From assembly GCA_003246205.1 (NCBI GenBank), contig QKBC01000005.1:1-64000 (forward strand): a DNA stretch of 64,000 nt, read 5' to 3'. The stretch's first letter is position 1, and each line of letters begins with the position of its first letter. This DNA is from Flavobacterium haoranii. GTDB lineage: Bacteria > Bacteroidota > Bacteroidia > Flavobacteriales > Flavobacteriaceae. The notes beneath the pieces are model-generated. The model made no database searches, was not told where the DNA came from, and worked only from the letters and a program-made list of their open reading frames with translations. Positions 55,021 to 63,917 of the stretch are shown here, piece after piece. A program made the position numbers and the translations under genes.

Positions 55021-55055
55021 GCTTTTGTCTTTTGACTTTTAACTTTTGACTTAAA
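55021..55055 (+). repeat. Heptamer tandem repeat tract before thyA
   Basis: Five 7-bp units: GCTTTTG, TCTTTTG, ACTTTTA, ACTTTTG, ACTTAAA. The tract ends one base before the thyA ATG, so it occupies the whole translation-initiation region. Confidence 0.8.
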
Positions 55056-55056
55056 A

Positions 55057-55881
55057 ATGAAACAATACCACGACTTAGTAAAGCATGTTTTAGAAAACGG
55101 TCATCAAAAAGGTGATAGAACCGGAACCGGAACTATCAGTGTTTTCGGTTACCAAATGCGTTTTGATTTAAGTGAAGGGTTTCCTATGGTGACCACTAAG
55201 AAGTTACACTTAAAATCTATTATTTATGAATTGTTGTGGTTCTTGAAGGGCGACACAAACATTGGTTACCTTAAAGAAAATGGTGTGAAAATATGGGACG
55301 AATGGGCTGACGAAAACGGAGACTTGGGTCCGGTTTATGGTCACCAATGGCGCAATTGGAATAGTGAAGAAATTGATCAAATTTCGGAATTGATTGAGAC
55401 TTTAAAAACTAATCCTAATAGCCGTCGCATGCTGGTTTCTGCATGGAATCCAAGTGTCTTGCCAGATACTTCCGTTTCATTTGCTGAAAACGTGGCTAAC
55501 GGAAAAGCGGCTTTACCTCCATGTCATGCTTTCTTTCAATTTTATGTTGCTGACGGGAAATTGAGTTGCCAATTATACCAAAGAAGCGCCGATATTTTCT
55601 TAGGCGTTCCATTCAACATTGCTTCTTATGCTTTATTGACCATGATGATTGCTCAGGTATGTGATCTGCAGGTAGGAGATTTTGTTCATACTTTCGGGGA
55701 CGCCCATATTTACAACAATCATATTGAGCAGTTAAATCTTCAGTTATCAAGAGAATTAAGACCTTTGCCAACTATGAAATTGAATCCGGAAATCAAAAAT
55801 ATTTTCGATTTCACTTTTGATGATTTTACTTTAGAAGGTTACGATCCGCATCCGCATATTAAAGGTCAAGTTGCTGTTTAA
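55057..55881 (+). CDS. thyA: Thymidylate synthase
   Basis: 274 aa, normal Thy[32 protein letters not shown], the active cysteine in [13 protein letters not shown], and [18 protein letters not shown]. Makes dTMP and dihydrofolate, recycled by the next gene product. Its stop is immediately followed by the folA ATG. The start region lies in a heptamer repeat tract. Confidence 0.98.
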   Translation: MKQYHDLVKHVLENGHQKGDRTGTGTISVFGYQMRFDLSEGFPMVTTKKLHLKSIIYELLWFLKGDTNIGYLKENGVKIWDEWADENGDLGPVYGHQWRNWNSEEIDQISELIETLKTNPNSRRMLVSAWNPSVLPDTSVSFAENVANGKAALPPCHAFFQFYVADGKLSCQLYQRSADIFLGVPFNIASYALLTMMIAQVCDLQVGDFVHTFGDAHIYNNHIEQLNLQLSRELRPLPTMKLNPEIKNIFDFTFDDFTLEGYDPHPHIKGQVAV

Positions 55882-56385
55882 ATGAGAGATATTATTATAA
55901 TTGCCGCGGCTTCTGAGAACAATGCCTTAGGAAAAGACAATACTTTAGTTTGGCATTTACCGGATGATTTCAAGCGTTTCAAAACATTGACTTCCGGACA
56001 TTATATTATTATGGGAAGAAAAACTTTTGAAAGTTTCCAAAAGCCATTACCCAACCGCACGCATATCATTATTACACGCCAAAAAGATTATAAAGTACCC
56101 GAAGGTTGTTTAGTCGTTCCTTCAATTGATACTGCCATTTCCGTTTGCCCAAAAGAAGAAGATATTTTTATCATTGGCGGAGGCGAAATTTATCGTCAAT
56201 CCATATCCATCGCTACTAAAATTGAATTAACAAGAGTACATACTGAAATAGAAGCTGATACTTTTTTCCCAATAATTCACGGACACGACTGGCAGCTAAT
56301 CAAAGAAATTTTTCATCCTGCTGATGAAAAACATTCGTTTGCCTTTTCCTTTTTAACCTACGCAAAAAGAGATTTGTCTGAATAA
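55882..56385 (+). CDS. folA: Dihydrofolate reductase
   Basis: 167 aa. AAASENNALGKDNTLVWHLPDDFKRFK, the NADPH motifs IIMGRKTFESF and EEDIFIIGGGEIYRQ, and TFFPII near the end. Direct functional partner of ThyA and translationally coupled to it (no gap). Confidence 0.97.
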   Translation: MRDIIIIAAASENNALGKDNTLVWHLPDDFKRFKTLTSGHYIIMGRKTFESFQKPLPNRTHIIITRQKDYKVPEGCLVVPSIDTAISVCPKEEDIFIIGGGEIYRQSISIATKIELTRVHTEIEADTFFPIIHGHDWQLIKEIFHPADEKHSFAFSFLTYAKRDLSE

Positions 56386-56391
56386 AATTTG

Positions 56392-56399
56392 TACTTTTG
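56392..56399 (+). promoter_or_regulatory. Candidate -7 element for ubiE-porT
   Basis: TACTTTTG matches TAnnTTTG and lies 22 bp before the ubiE ATG; a TTTG at 56373-56376 is closer (15 bp) than usual, so the -33 box is uncertain. Confidence 0.5.
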
Positions 56400-56421
56400 C
56401 ATCCCATTAATCTGATATAGA

Positions 56422-57153
56422 ATGTCTAAAAACATAACGCCATATAAAGATTCTCAATTAGGTAAAAAAGAACAAGTTGCCCAAATGTTTGACAACATTT
56501 CCGGTAATTATGATGGATTGAATAAAGTAATTTCTTTTGGAACTGATGCAAAATGGAAACAAAAAATATTAAAAATGGTTACGGCGCAACAGCCAAGTTC
56601 TATTTTAGATATTGCAACAGGAACTGGAGACTTAGCCATTCTTTTTGCTTCTACCTCAGCTAAAGAAATTATTGGTTTGGATATTTCACAAGGCATGTTG
56701 GAAATTGGAAAGAAAAAAATTGCCGCTCAACATTTAGAATCAAGAATACAAATGGTTTTAGGCGATGGCGAAAATGTTCCCTATCCGGATAATTATTTTG
56801 ATGTAATAACAGTTGCTTATGGTGTACGAAATTTTGAAAACTTAGAAAAAGGGTTATCGGAAATTTTAAGAACACTTAAGTCAAACGGACAATTAATTAT
56901 TTTAGAAACTTCTGTACCCACAAAATTTCCGTTTAAACAAGGATATGCTTTTCATTCAAAAGTAATATTACCTTTAATAGGAAAATTATTTTCTAAAGAC
57001 AAAACTGCGTATTCTTATCTTTCAGATTCTGCAAACGAATTTCCTTTTGGAGAAGCTTTAAACAATATTTTGAGAAAAATTGGGTTTATAGATGTAAAAC
57101 ATCTACCTCAAACATTTGGAGTAGCTACAATTTATCAAGCATCTAAAAAATAA
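56422..57153 (+). CDS. ubiE: Demethylmenaquinone methyltransferase
   Basis: 243 aa UbiE/MenG methyltransferase. FDNISGNYDGLNKVISFGTDAKWK, SILDIATGTGDLAI (motif I), VLGDGENVPYPDNYFD and YGVRNFENLEKGL are the family marks. Last step of menaquinone synthesis in Bacteroidota. One base before the PorT gene; in Flavobacterium these two genes are regular neighbours. Confidence 0.95.
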   Translation: MSKNITPYKDSQLGKKEQVAQMFDNISGNYDGLNKVISFGTDAKWKQKILKMVTAQQPSSILDIATGTGDLAILFASTSAKEIIGLDISQGMLEIGKKKIAAQHLESRIQMVLGDGENVPYPDNYFDVITVAYGVRNFENLEKGLSEILRTLKSNGQLIILETSVPTKFPFKQGYAFHSKVILPLIGKLFSKDKTAYSYLSDSANEFPFGEALNNILRKIGFIDVKHLPQTFGVATIYQASKK

Positions 57154-57154
57154 T

Positions 57155-57847
57155 ATGAAAAAAATTCTAATTCTATTCTTAATCAGTATTTCATCTTACG
57201 GACAATTCAAAATGTTTGGTAAAGATCCGCTTATTAACAAAGAAAACTTTGATAAGCAACGCGTGCATTGGGGATATTTCTTAGGATTTAACAGTTTAGA
57301 TTTTAAATTTGATTATTTATCCGTTACCAAAGACATTGAAGTAAAATCTACGACAGGCTTTAATGTCGGCTTAATCGGAAATCTTCGTTTAACGGATTAT
57401 GTTGACTTTCGTTTTGAACCTGGACTTTATATTACGCAACGTAATTTAACGTATTCTACTCTTGAAGACCCTGTTGACAGACTTCGTGAAGTAAAATCTA
57501 CTTATGTTTTCTTCCCTGCTCTGCTTAAATTCTCTTCAAAAAGAACAGGCAACATCAGACCTTACTTAATTGGCGGTTTGTCAACTGCATTAAATTTAGG
57601 GAGTTTAGCCAAATCAACGGAAGACAATTACAATCGCAAATTCAGAATGACCAACTGGTCTAGTTTTTATGAAATAGGTTTCGGGATCGATGTTTATTTT
57701 GAATACTTTAAGTTTTCTCCGTCTATTCGTGGTGTGTTCAGTACAAAAGACGAATTAATCAGAGACAATGACCCTAACAGCCCTTGGACAGGAAATATCC
57801 AATCCATGAAAACACGCGGTTTCTTTATCAACTTTGCGTTCCATTAA
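57155..57847 (+). CDS. porT: PorT-family type IX secretion outer membrane protein
   Basis: 230 aa with signal peptide (MKKILILFLISISSYG) and a small outer-membrane barrel (FNVGLIGNLRLTDYVDFRFEPGLYITQRNL; GFFINFAFH end). Length and the ubiE neighbour fit PorT/SprT, required for T9SS secretion and gliding. The T9SS cargo gene at 5.8 kb and gldA support an active system. Overlaps the stop of the convergent RNA methyltransferase gene by 4 bp. Confidence 0.85.
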   Translation: MKKILILFLISISSYGQFKMFGKDPLINKENFDKQRVHWGYFLGFNSLDFKFDYLSVTKDIEVKSTTGFNVGLIGNLRLTDYVDFRFEPGLYITQRNLTYSTLEDPVDRLREVKSTYVFFPALLKFSSKRTGNIRPYLIGGLSTALNLGSLAKSTEDNYNRKFRMTNWSSFYEIGFGIDVYFEYFKFSPSIRGVFSTKDELIRDNDPNSPWTGNIQSMKTRGFFINFAFH

Positions 57848-58572
57848 TTACGTCTAAATTCACTCAAAGTAATTGCCGTTGCCGTTGCTACATTCAAACT
57901 TTCTGTTTTTTGAAGTTTTCCAAAACGAGGAATCGCAATTCTTTTGGTTACAACTTTTTCAACTTCAGATGAAATTCCATTTGCTTCATTTCCCATCACG
58001 ATAACAGCATTTTCGGGCAACATTTCAGTATAAATATTCTCTCCATCCATAAAAGTCCCATAAACAGGAACATTTACTTTTTCTAAAAACGAAACAAGAT
58101 CCGTATAAATAACTTTTACTCTACTAATCGACCCCATTGTAGATTGGATCACCTTAGGATTATACACATCTACTGTTTCCATCGAGCACACTAAAGTTTC
58201 TATTCCAAACCAATCACACAAACGAATTATCGTTCCTAAATTCCCTGGGTCACGAACATCATCTAATGCCAATACTACCCCTTCCGTAACTAGATCAGAT
58301 GTTTCAGGCATTTTAAAAACAGCCAAACACTCATTAGGTGTTTTTAAAGCACTAATTTTTTTCAGTTCCATTTCAGAAATGGCATACATCTTGTTTGCTT
58401 CAATTGTAGGAAAAAGAGTTTCGTTAATAGTAAACAAATTTACCAGTTCAAATTTTGCATCTAAGAACTCATCTATTACTTTTTTAGTCTCGGCAAAAAA
58501 TAATTGATGTTGATTTCTATATTTTTTTTGCTGTAAACTCGTTATAAGTTTAATTTGGTTTTTACTAACCAT
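57844..58572 (-). CDS. TrmH/SpoU-family RNA 2'-O-methyltransferase
   Basis: 242 aa. N-terminal substrate-binding part (QIKLITSLQQKKYRNQHQLFFAETKKVIDEFL), then the SPOUT knot: LALDDVRDPGNLGTIIRLCDWFG, VIVMGNEANGIS and LNVATATAITLSEF. Methylates a ribose in rRNA or tRNA; exact target unknown. No separate terminator between it and porT. Confidence 0.92.
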   Translation of the reverse strand: MVSKNQIKLITSLQQKKYRNQHQLFFAETKKVIDEFLDAKFELVNLFTINETLFPTIEANKMYAISEMELKKISALKTPNECLAVFKMPETSDLVTEGVVLALDDVRDPGNLGTIIRLCDWFGIETLVCSMETVDVYNPKVIQSTMGSISRVKVIYTDLVSFLEKVNVPVYGTFMDGENIYTEMLPENAVIVMGNEANGISSEVEKVVTKRIAIPRFGKLQKTESLNVATATAITLSEFRRN

Positions 58573-58588
58573 AAAAGTTGTATTTTTG
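58554..58588 (+). promoter_or_regulatory. Candidate promoter of the BamA/TamA-like gene
   Basis: TTTG at 58554-58557, 23-bp spacer, TATTTTTG at 58581-58588 (full TAnnTTTG match). It overlaps the beginning of the divergent RNA methyltransferase gene. Confidence 0.55.
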
Positions 58589-58609
58589 ACTAATTATATA
58601 ATTGCTATC

Positions 58610-61171
58610 TTGAAAAAAAGTTTACCAAAAATACTATTATTATTCGGAATAGGGCTTGGTTTTTATTCGTGTTCCATCACAAAAAAAGTTCCTGATGGTC
58701 AGCAACTACTAACTAAAAATACTATTTTAGTTAATGACACCATTAAAAAAAATGAAATTCTGGAGAGTTTTTATTATCAAAAACGAAATGGAAGATTTTT
58801 TGGTTATCCATTACGTTTAGCAATGTACAACATGGCGAAAGATAATCCGGATTCATTATACTACAATTGGTTAGACCGAAAACCTAACCGTAGAAAGCAT
58901 TTAGCAAATTTACTTTCTGACAAACAAGTTGATCGCTTAAGCCAATCTTTTCTCGTTTCAGGATTAAGTAATTTTCTCAAAAGCACAGGACAAGCACCTG
59001 TTATTATTGATGAAAAGAAAATCAAAAGTACTCGCAACAAACTAAAAGCTTATTACAATTACAATTTAGGTTATTTCAAAGCAGATGTACAAACTCAAGT
59101 TGACTCTGTCGGTCTGAAAAAAGGGCAAGTAACTTACAAAATCACAACAGGAAAAGCCTCCGTTTTAGATACTATTTCTCATAGAATTGAAACTCCTGAC
59201 TTAGAAAAACTATATACCGAAATTGAACAGGAATCTTTGCTCAAAAAGGGAGAAGTTTTTAATTCTCAAAATTTCTTAAGCGAAAGATCTCGTATTACAA
59301 ATTATTTTAGAAATCATGGAGTTTATCACTTTCAGGTAAACAACGTAAAATATGACATTGATACTTTAAATCCTAACTACAAAGTAAATGTTACTGTTGA
59401 TATTGAAGACAGAAGCGTAAAAAAAGGAGATACTTTGATCAAAACGCCTTTTAAAATCTATAAAATCAGTCAGGTTAATGTCTTTACATCCAATTCTTCT
59501 AAAAAAGAAATCAATCAAATAAAAGACAGCATATTCTATAAAAATTATAACATCTATAGCTCCGGTAAATTAAATTATAGACCTAAAGCCCTGACAGATG
59601 CTATTTTTATTGAAAAAGGAGATTATTTCAGTGATGATAAAAAATCCTTGACGTCACAATCTATCAGCAATCTTAAAGTTTTCAATTTCCCTACGATCGA
59701 ATATGTAGAAGACAGCCTCAATGTAGACAACGACGGCTTGATTGCCAACATTTATCTGGTTCCCAAAAAGAGATATAATCTTAATTTTTCAACAGATTTC
59801 ACCCATTCAAATATTCAGGATTTTGGTATTTCGGGAAATCTATCTTTAATGTTTCGTAATATTTTCAAAGGTGCTGAAATTTTAGAAATTTCCGGAAGAG
59901 GAAACATTGGTTCTTCAAGAGATTTAGCCAATCCAAACAATACGTTCTTCAACATTTCTGAATATGGTGGCGATATGAAACTTAGTTTCCCTCGAATCTT
60001 CTTTCCTATCAATACACAAAAGATCATTAAAAAAGAGATGCTCCCTTCCACACAAGTTTCCGTCGGTTTTTCTAACCAACGAAATATTGGTTTGGATAAA
60101 GAAAGTGTTTCAGGAAGTTTAAATTACAACTGGAAAACCAACAATCAGAGAAATAGCTTTAAACTTGAGCTTTTAGGCGTTAATTATGTCCGAAACTTAA
60201 ATATAGGCAATTATTTCAATGTATATAGGACTTCTTACAATCGCTTAAATGAATTTTCTTCAATTTACGGCACTGCCCCAACAAACCTTGACGAATCCGG
60301 TAATCTAACCAGTGACGGCGCTGTTAATTTTATGTACGAGGCACTAACCGGAAATTATTTATCCCCTGAAGATGCTGATTACAAAACTATTCTAAGTATT
60401 TCTGAACGATATGTCCGTTTGATAGAAGATAATTTAATTGTTTCATCCAGTTTTACCTTTAGCCGAAGTACAAAAAACAATATTAGCGACAAGAATTATT
60501 ATAACTTCAGAACTAAGTTAGAATCAGCGGGTAATTTATTACGCTTGCTTGCTAACAGTTTTAGTAATTCGGATCAAACCAGTGCAGCCGGAAATCAAAA
60601 AGTTTTCGGAATAGAATATGCTCAATACGCAAAAGGAGAAGTAGAATATATCAAACATTGGGATTTAGGCCGCAAAAAAAGTATTGCTATACGCTCCTTT
60701 GCCGGAATTGCTATCCCATACGGAAACGGGACCTCAATTCCTTTTTCCCGAAGTTATTTCGGTGGTGGTTCAAATGATAACAGAGGCTGGCAAGCCTACG
60801 GATTGGGACCGGGAAGAAGTTCCAGTATCTTAGATTTCAATGAGGCCAACATGAAATTAGCCTTTAGTGCCGAATATCGTTTTAATTTCTTCGGAGATTT
60901 GGACGGTGCTTTATTCTCAGATGTAGGTAACATCTGGAACGTTTTTGATAATGTAGAAAATACCGATTTCACATTTAACGGTGTCAAATCATTTGAGGAT
61001 CTAGCTGTCGGGTCAGGTATAGGTTTCCGATATGATTTCAGTTTTTTTGTTTTCAGAATCGATTTAGGATATAAAACGTACGACCCTTCAAGAGAAATGA
61101 GTGACCGTTGGCTTAAAGGCATCAATTTCAGTAAAACTGTTTTAAATTTTGGTATTAATTATCCGTTCTAA
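58610..61171 (+). CDS. BamA/TamA-family outer membrane protein, probable lipoprotein-like N-terminus
   Basis: 853 aa starting at TTG 58610 (KKSLPKILLLFGIGLG); the longer frame starts at a TTG inside the -7 box and is unlikely. A hydrophobic stretch ends in FYSCSITKKVPDG, a possible lipid-attachment Cys. Residues about 60-400 contain POTRA-like units (NYNLGYFKADVQTQVDSVGLKKG; FRNHGVYHFQVNN), then an Omp85-type barrel with the conserved IPFSRSYFGGGSNDNRGWQAYGLGPG and C-terminal strands. Family role: outer-membrane protein or lipid assembly/translocation. No partner named. Confidence 0.88.
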   Translation: MKKSLPKILLLFGIGLGFYSCSITKKVPDGQQLLTKNTILVNDTIKKNEILESFYYQKRNGRFFGYPLRLAMYNMAKDNPDSLYYNWLDRKPNRRKHLANLLSDKQVDRLSQSFLVSGLSNFLKSTGQAPVIIDEKKIKSTRNKLKAYYNYNLGYFKADVQTQVDSVGLKKGQVTYKITTGKASVLDTISHRIETPDLEKLYTEIEQESLLKKGEVFNSQNFLSERSRITNYFRNHGVYHFQVNNVKYDIDTLNPNYKVNVTVDIEDRSVKKGDTLIKTPFKIYKISQVNVFTSNSSKKEINQIKDSIFYKNYNIYSSGKLNYRPKALTDAIFIEKGDYFSDDKKSLTSQSISNLKVFNFPTIEYVEDSLNVDNDGLIANIYLVPKKRYNLNFSTDFTHSNIQDFGISGNLSLMFRNIFKGAEILEISGRGNIGSSRDLANPNNTFFNISEYGGDMKLSFPRIFFPINTQKIIKKEMLPSTQVSVGFSNQRNIGLDKESVSGSLNYNWKTNNQRNSFKLELLGVNYVRNLNIGNYFNVYRTSYNRLNEFSSIYGTAPTNLDESGNLTSDGAVNFMYEALTGNYLSPEDADYKTILSISERYVRLIEDNLIVSSSFTFSRSTKNNISDKNYYNFRTKLESAGNLLRLLANSFSNSDQTSAAGNQKVFGIEYAQYAKGEVEYIKHWDLGRKKSIAIRSFAGIAIPYGNGTSIPFSRSYFGGGSNDNRGWQAYGLGPGRSSSILDFNEANMKLAFSAEYRFNFFGDLDGALFSDVGNIWNVFDNVENTDFTFNGVKSFEDLAVGSGIGFRYDFSFFVFRIDLGYKTYDPSREMSDRWLKGINFSKTVLNFGINYPF

Positions 61172-61183
61172 ATTAGATTTTAT

Positions 61184-61191
61184 TAATTTTG
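61184..61191 (+). promoter_or_regulatory. Candidate -7 element for fbaA
   Basis: TAATTTTG matches TAnnTTTG, 26 bp before the fbaA ATG. The -33 box is not clear. Confidence 0.5.
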
Positions 61192-61217
61192 CTTATTAAT
61201 CATAAACCAACAAAACT

Positions 61218-62285
61218 ATGAAGCACAATATTAAACCGGGCGTTGCAACAGGTGACCAAGTCCAGGAAATTTTCAACTATGCAAAAGCAAAAGGATTTGC
61301 GCTACCTGCAGTAAACGTAGTAGGTTCAAGCACAATTAATGGTGTTTTAGAAACAGCTTCAAAGCTAAATGCGCCTGTAATCATTCAATTTTCAAATGGT
61401 GGTGCACAATTTAATGCCGGAAAAGGCTTAAGTAACGAAAATGAAAAATCCGCTATATTAGGAGCAGTAGCTGGTGCTAAACATATCCATACTTTAGCAG
61501 AAGCTTACGGTGCAACTGTTATTTTACACACTGACCACTGCGCTAAAAAACTACTTCCTTGGATCGACGGGTTGTTAGATGCTTCAGAAAAATACTTCGC
61601 AGAAACCGGGAAACCATTATTCAGCTCACACATGATTGATCTTTCAGAAGAGCCAATCACAGAAAATCTTGAAATTTCTAAAAGATATTTAGAAAGAATG
61701 AGCAAAATGGGAATGACCCTTGAAATTGAATTAGGAATTACAGGTGGAGAAGAAGATGGTGTTGACAATTCTGATGTTGACAGTTCAAAATTATACACAC
61801 AACCGGAAGAAGTAGCTTACGCTTATGAAGAGTTGATGAAAATAAGTCCAAAATTCACTATTGCTGCTGCTTTTGGTAACGTTCACGGAGTTTACAAACC
61901 CGGAAACGTTAAACTAACACCAAAAATCTTAAGAAATTCTCAAGAATACGTTCAGAAAAAATTCGGAACAGAAGAAAACCCTGTTGACTTTGTATTCCAC
62001 GGTGGTAGTGGTTCAACTTTGGATGAAATCAGAGAAGCCATTTCTTACGGCGTAATCAAAATGAATATTGACACTGATCTACAATTTGCTTTTACAGAAG
62101 GGATTCGTGATTATGTAACTTCTAAAATCGACTATCTAAGAACACAAATCGGAAATCCTGAAGGTTCGGATAGTCCAAACAAAAAATACTACGATCCTAG
62201 AAAATGGGTTCGTGAAGGCGAAATAACTTTCAACAAACGTTTAGAGCAAGCATTTGCTGATTTAAATAACGTAAACACGTTATAA
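61218..62285 (+). CDS. fbaA: Fructose-bisphosphate aldolase, class II
   Basis: 355 aa. Zinc histidines and active loop: VILHTDHCAKKLLPW, LEIELGITGGEEDGVDNSDV, AAAFGNVHGVYKPGNV, FVFHGGSGSTLDEIREAI and KMNIDTDLQFAFT. The E. coli-type (class IIA) length fits glycolysis/gluconeogenesis. Followed by accD 81 bp later in the same direction. Confidence 0.97.
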   Translation: MKHNIKPGVATGDQVQEIFNYAKAKGFALPAVNVVGSSTINGVLETASKLNAPVIIQFSNGGAQFNAGKGLSNENEKSAILGAVAGAKHIHTLAEAYGATVILHTDHCAKKLLPWIDGLLDASEKYFAETGKPLFSSHMIDLSEEPITENLEISKRYLERMSKMGMTLEIELGITGGEEDGVDNSDVDSSKLYTQPEEVAYAYEELMKISPKFTIAAAFGNVHGVYKPGNVKLTPKILRNSQEYVQKKFGTEENPVDFVFHGGSGSTLDEIREAISYGVIKMNIDTDLQFAFTEGIRDYVTSKIDYLRTQIGNPEGSDSPNKKYYDPRKWVREGEITFNKRLEQAFADLNNVNTL

Positions 62286-62320
62286 AAACACAAAATATTA
62301 ATCATTAATCGGTCGAGATT

Positions 62321-62342
62321 TTAGCCGGAGCTTTCCGGCTAA
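62321..62342 (+). promoter_or_regulatory. Leader hairpin before accD
   Basis: Perfect 9-bp stem TTAGCCGGA (62321-62329) / TCCGGCTAA (62334-62342), loop GCTT, 24 bp before the accD ATG. No T-run follows, so not a normal terminator; it may affect translation or RNA stability. Confidence 0.5.
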
Positions 62343-62366
62343 TATTCTGACATCTAACTTAAGACT

Positions 62367-63221
62367 ATGGCTTGGTTTAAAAGAAAAGAAAAAGGTATAC
62401 AAACTCCAACAGAAGAAAAAAAGGACGTACCTAAAGGCTTATGGTATAAATCACCAACCGGAAAAATTGTTGATACTGAAGAATTAGCTAAAAATCTTTG
62501 GGTAAGTCCGGAAGACGATTTCCATGTGCGAATTGGAAGTGCCGAATATTTTGAAATTCTTTTTGACAATAATGAGTTCGAAGAATTAAACCCGAATATG
62601 ACCTCAAAAGATCCTTTAAAGTTCGTTGATACCAAAAAATATAGCGATCGTTTAAAAGATGTAATGGCTAAAACCCATTTAAAAGATGCTGTCAGAACTG
62701 CCGTTGGAAAATCTAAAGGTAAAGATTTGGTTATAGCTTGTATGGATTTTGCCTTTATCGGAGGTTCTATGGGAGCTGTTGTAGGTGAAAAAATAGTACG
62801 AGCAATTGACTATTCGATCAAACACAATGTTCCTTTTTTAATGATCTCAAAATCCGGCGGGGCACGTATGATGGAAGCTGCTCAATCACTAATGCAATTA
62901 GCTAAAACCTCAGCTAAATTGGTACAATTAGCTGAAGCAAAAATCCCTTATATTTCATTATGTACAGATCCTACGACCGGTGGTACTACAGCTTCGTATG
63001 CTATGTTAGGAGATATTAACATCGGTGAACCAGGAGCTTTAATCGGATTTGCCGGTCCACGTGTTGTAAGAGACACTACCGGAAAAGATCTACCGGAAGG
63101 TTTCCAAACCTCAGAGTTCTTATTAGAACATGGATTCCTTGACTTTATCATCCACAGAAAAGAGCTTAAAAACAGAGTAAATTTATATCTTGACTTAATT
63201 CTAAATCAAGAAATCAGATAA
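62367..63221 (+). CDS. accD: Acetyl-CoA carboxylase carboxyltransferase subunit beta without zinc-finger cysteines
   Basis: 284 aa. Carboxyltransferase motifs [38 protein letters not shown] and IGFAGPRVV are normal. The N-terminal zinc ribbon is present in outline ([20 protein letters not shown] and [13 protein letters not shown]), but all four metal cysteines of the E. coli type (CxxC...CxxC) are replaced by Ser, Thr, Ser and acidic residues. Forms malonyl-CoA with AccA and biotinyl AccB. Confidence 0.95.
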   Translation: MAWFKRKEKGIQTPTEEKKDVPKGLWYKSPTGKIVDTEELAKNLWVSPEDDFHVRIGSAEYFEILFDNNEFEELNPNMTSKDPLKFVDTKKYSDRLKDVMAKTHLKDAVRTAVGKSKGKDLVIACMDFAFIGGSMGAVVGEKIVRAIDYSIKHNVPFLMISKSGGARMMEAAQSLMQLAKTSAKLVQLAEAKIPYISLCTDPTTGGTTASYAMLGDINIGEPGALIGFAGPRVVRDTTGKDLPEGFQTSEFLLEHGFLDFIIHRKELKNRVNLYLDLILNQEIR

Positions 63222-63225
63222 TAAA

Positions 63226-63252
63226 AAAACCGCTCAATGAGTGGTTTTTTTA
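63226..63252 (+). terminator. accD terminator
   Basis: AAAACCGCTC and GAGTGGTTTT pair (one G-U) around AAT and continue into T; serves accD and, from the other strand, the convergent small gene. Confidence 0.82.
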
Positions 63253-63294
63253 TTTTTAACAATTTTGTAAATAAAATTATGTCATTACTAGAAA

Positions 63295-63735
63295 TTAATA
63301 CTTATGACTTACATTAACATCTTGGTAAATTTGCATTAGCACTAATGTGCCTATTACACAAGAAGCAACTCCCTCAAAGAATAGCACTCCACAATATTGT
63401 AGAATACTTACTTTACCCACAAAAAAGAAAGTATTAGATAAGGTGTTTAGATACGTTTCTCCTCCTTTTAAATAAATAAAAATGATAAGGCCAACGATTC
63501 CTAAAAAAACACCTAAAACTCCAGTAATGAAGCCAGAAAAAAAGTTTTCAAAATAGTCTATTTTACCTTTTAAGTAACTTTCTCTTATGGTTTTACGAAT
63601 ACCGTACAAAACGATAAATGCATTTAAAGCTCTTAAGTAATTTTTACTTGCTAAACCCAAAAAATCCATTGCTAGGAAAAACAAAGCAATTCCTATAAAA
63701 ATTAGAACTGCATTTTTTAAAACTGAATTATTCAT
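63295..63735 (-). CDS. Small integral membrane protein of unknown function
   Basis: 146 aa from ATG 63735 (MNNSVLKNAVLIFIG); three further codons upstream have no support. Four predicted membrane segments at about residues 7-28, 39-48 (weak), 66-88 and 107-130, with a charged loop KTIRESYLKGKIDYFENFF between. No recognised motif, though the arrangement resembles DUF4199-like proteins. Context gives no hint. Confidence 0.7.
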   Translation of the reverse strand: MNNSVLKNAVLIFIGIALFFLAMDFLGLASKNYLRALNAFIVLYGIRKTIRESYLKGKIDYFENFFSGFITGVLGVFLGIVGLIIFIYLKGGETYLNTLSNTFFFVGKVSILQYCGVLFFEGVASCVIGTLVLMQIYQDVNVSHKY

Positions 63736-63872
63736 GACTAACAAAATTTAAACTATAAAGTTACAAAATATCAATATAAAACATTGATAATCAATACATA
63801 AAATTACGTTAAATTAAAATCAGTATCTCTATTTTACTAAAAAATATTTCCTCACAAAAAAATAAAAAGCTA

Positions 63873-63901
63873 AAGCCAACTTTAAAAGTTGGCTTTAGTA
63901 T
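63873..63901 (-). terminator. Terminator of the DUF937-like gene
   Basis: CTAAAGCCAACTTT and AAAGTTGGCTTTAG form a near-perfect stem; on the minus strand it ends in TTTTTATTTTTTT. Confidence 0.85.
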
Positions 63902-63917
63902 GTTATATTAATTATAA

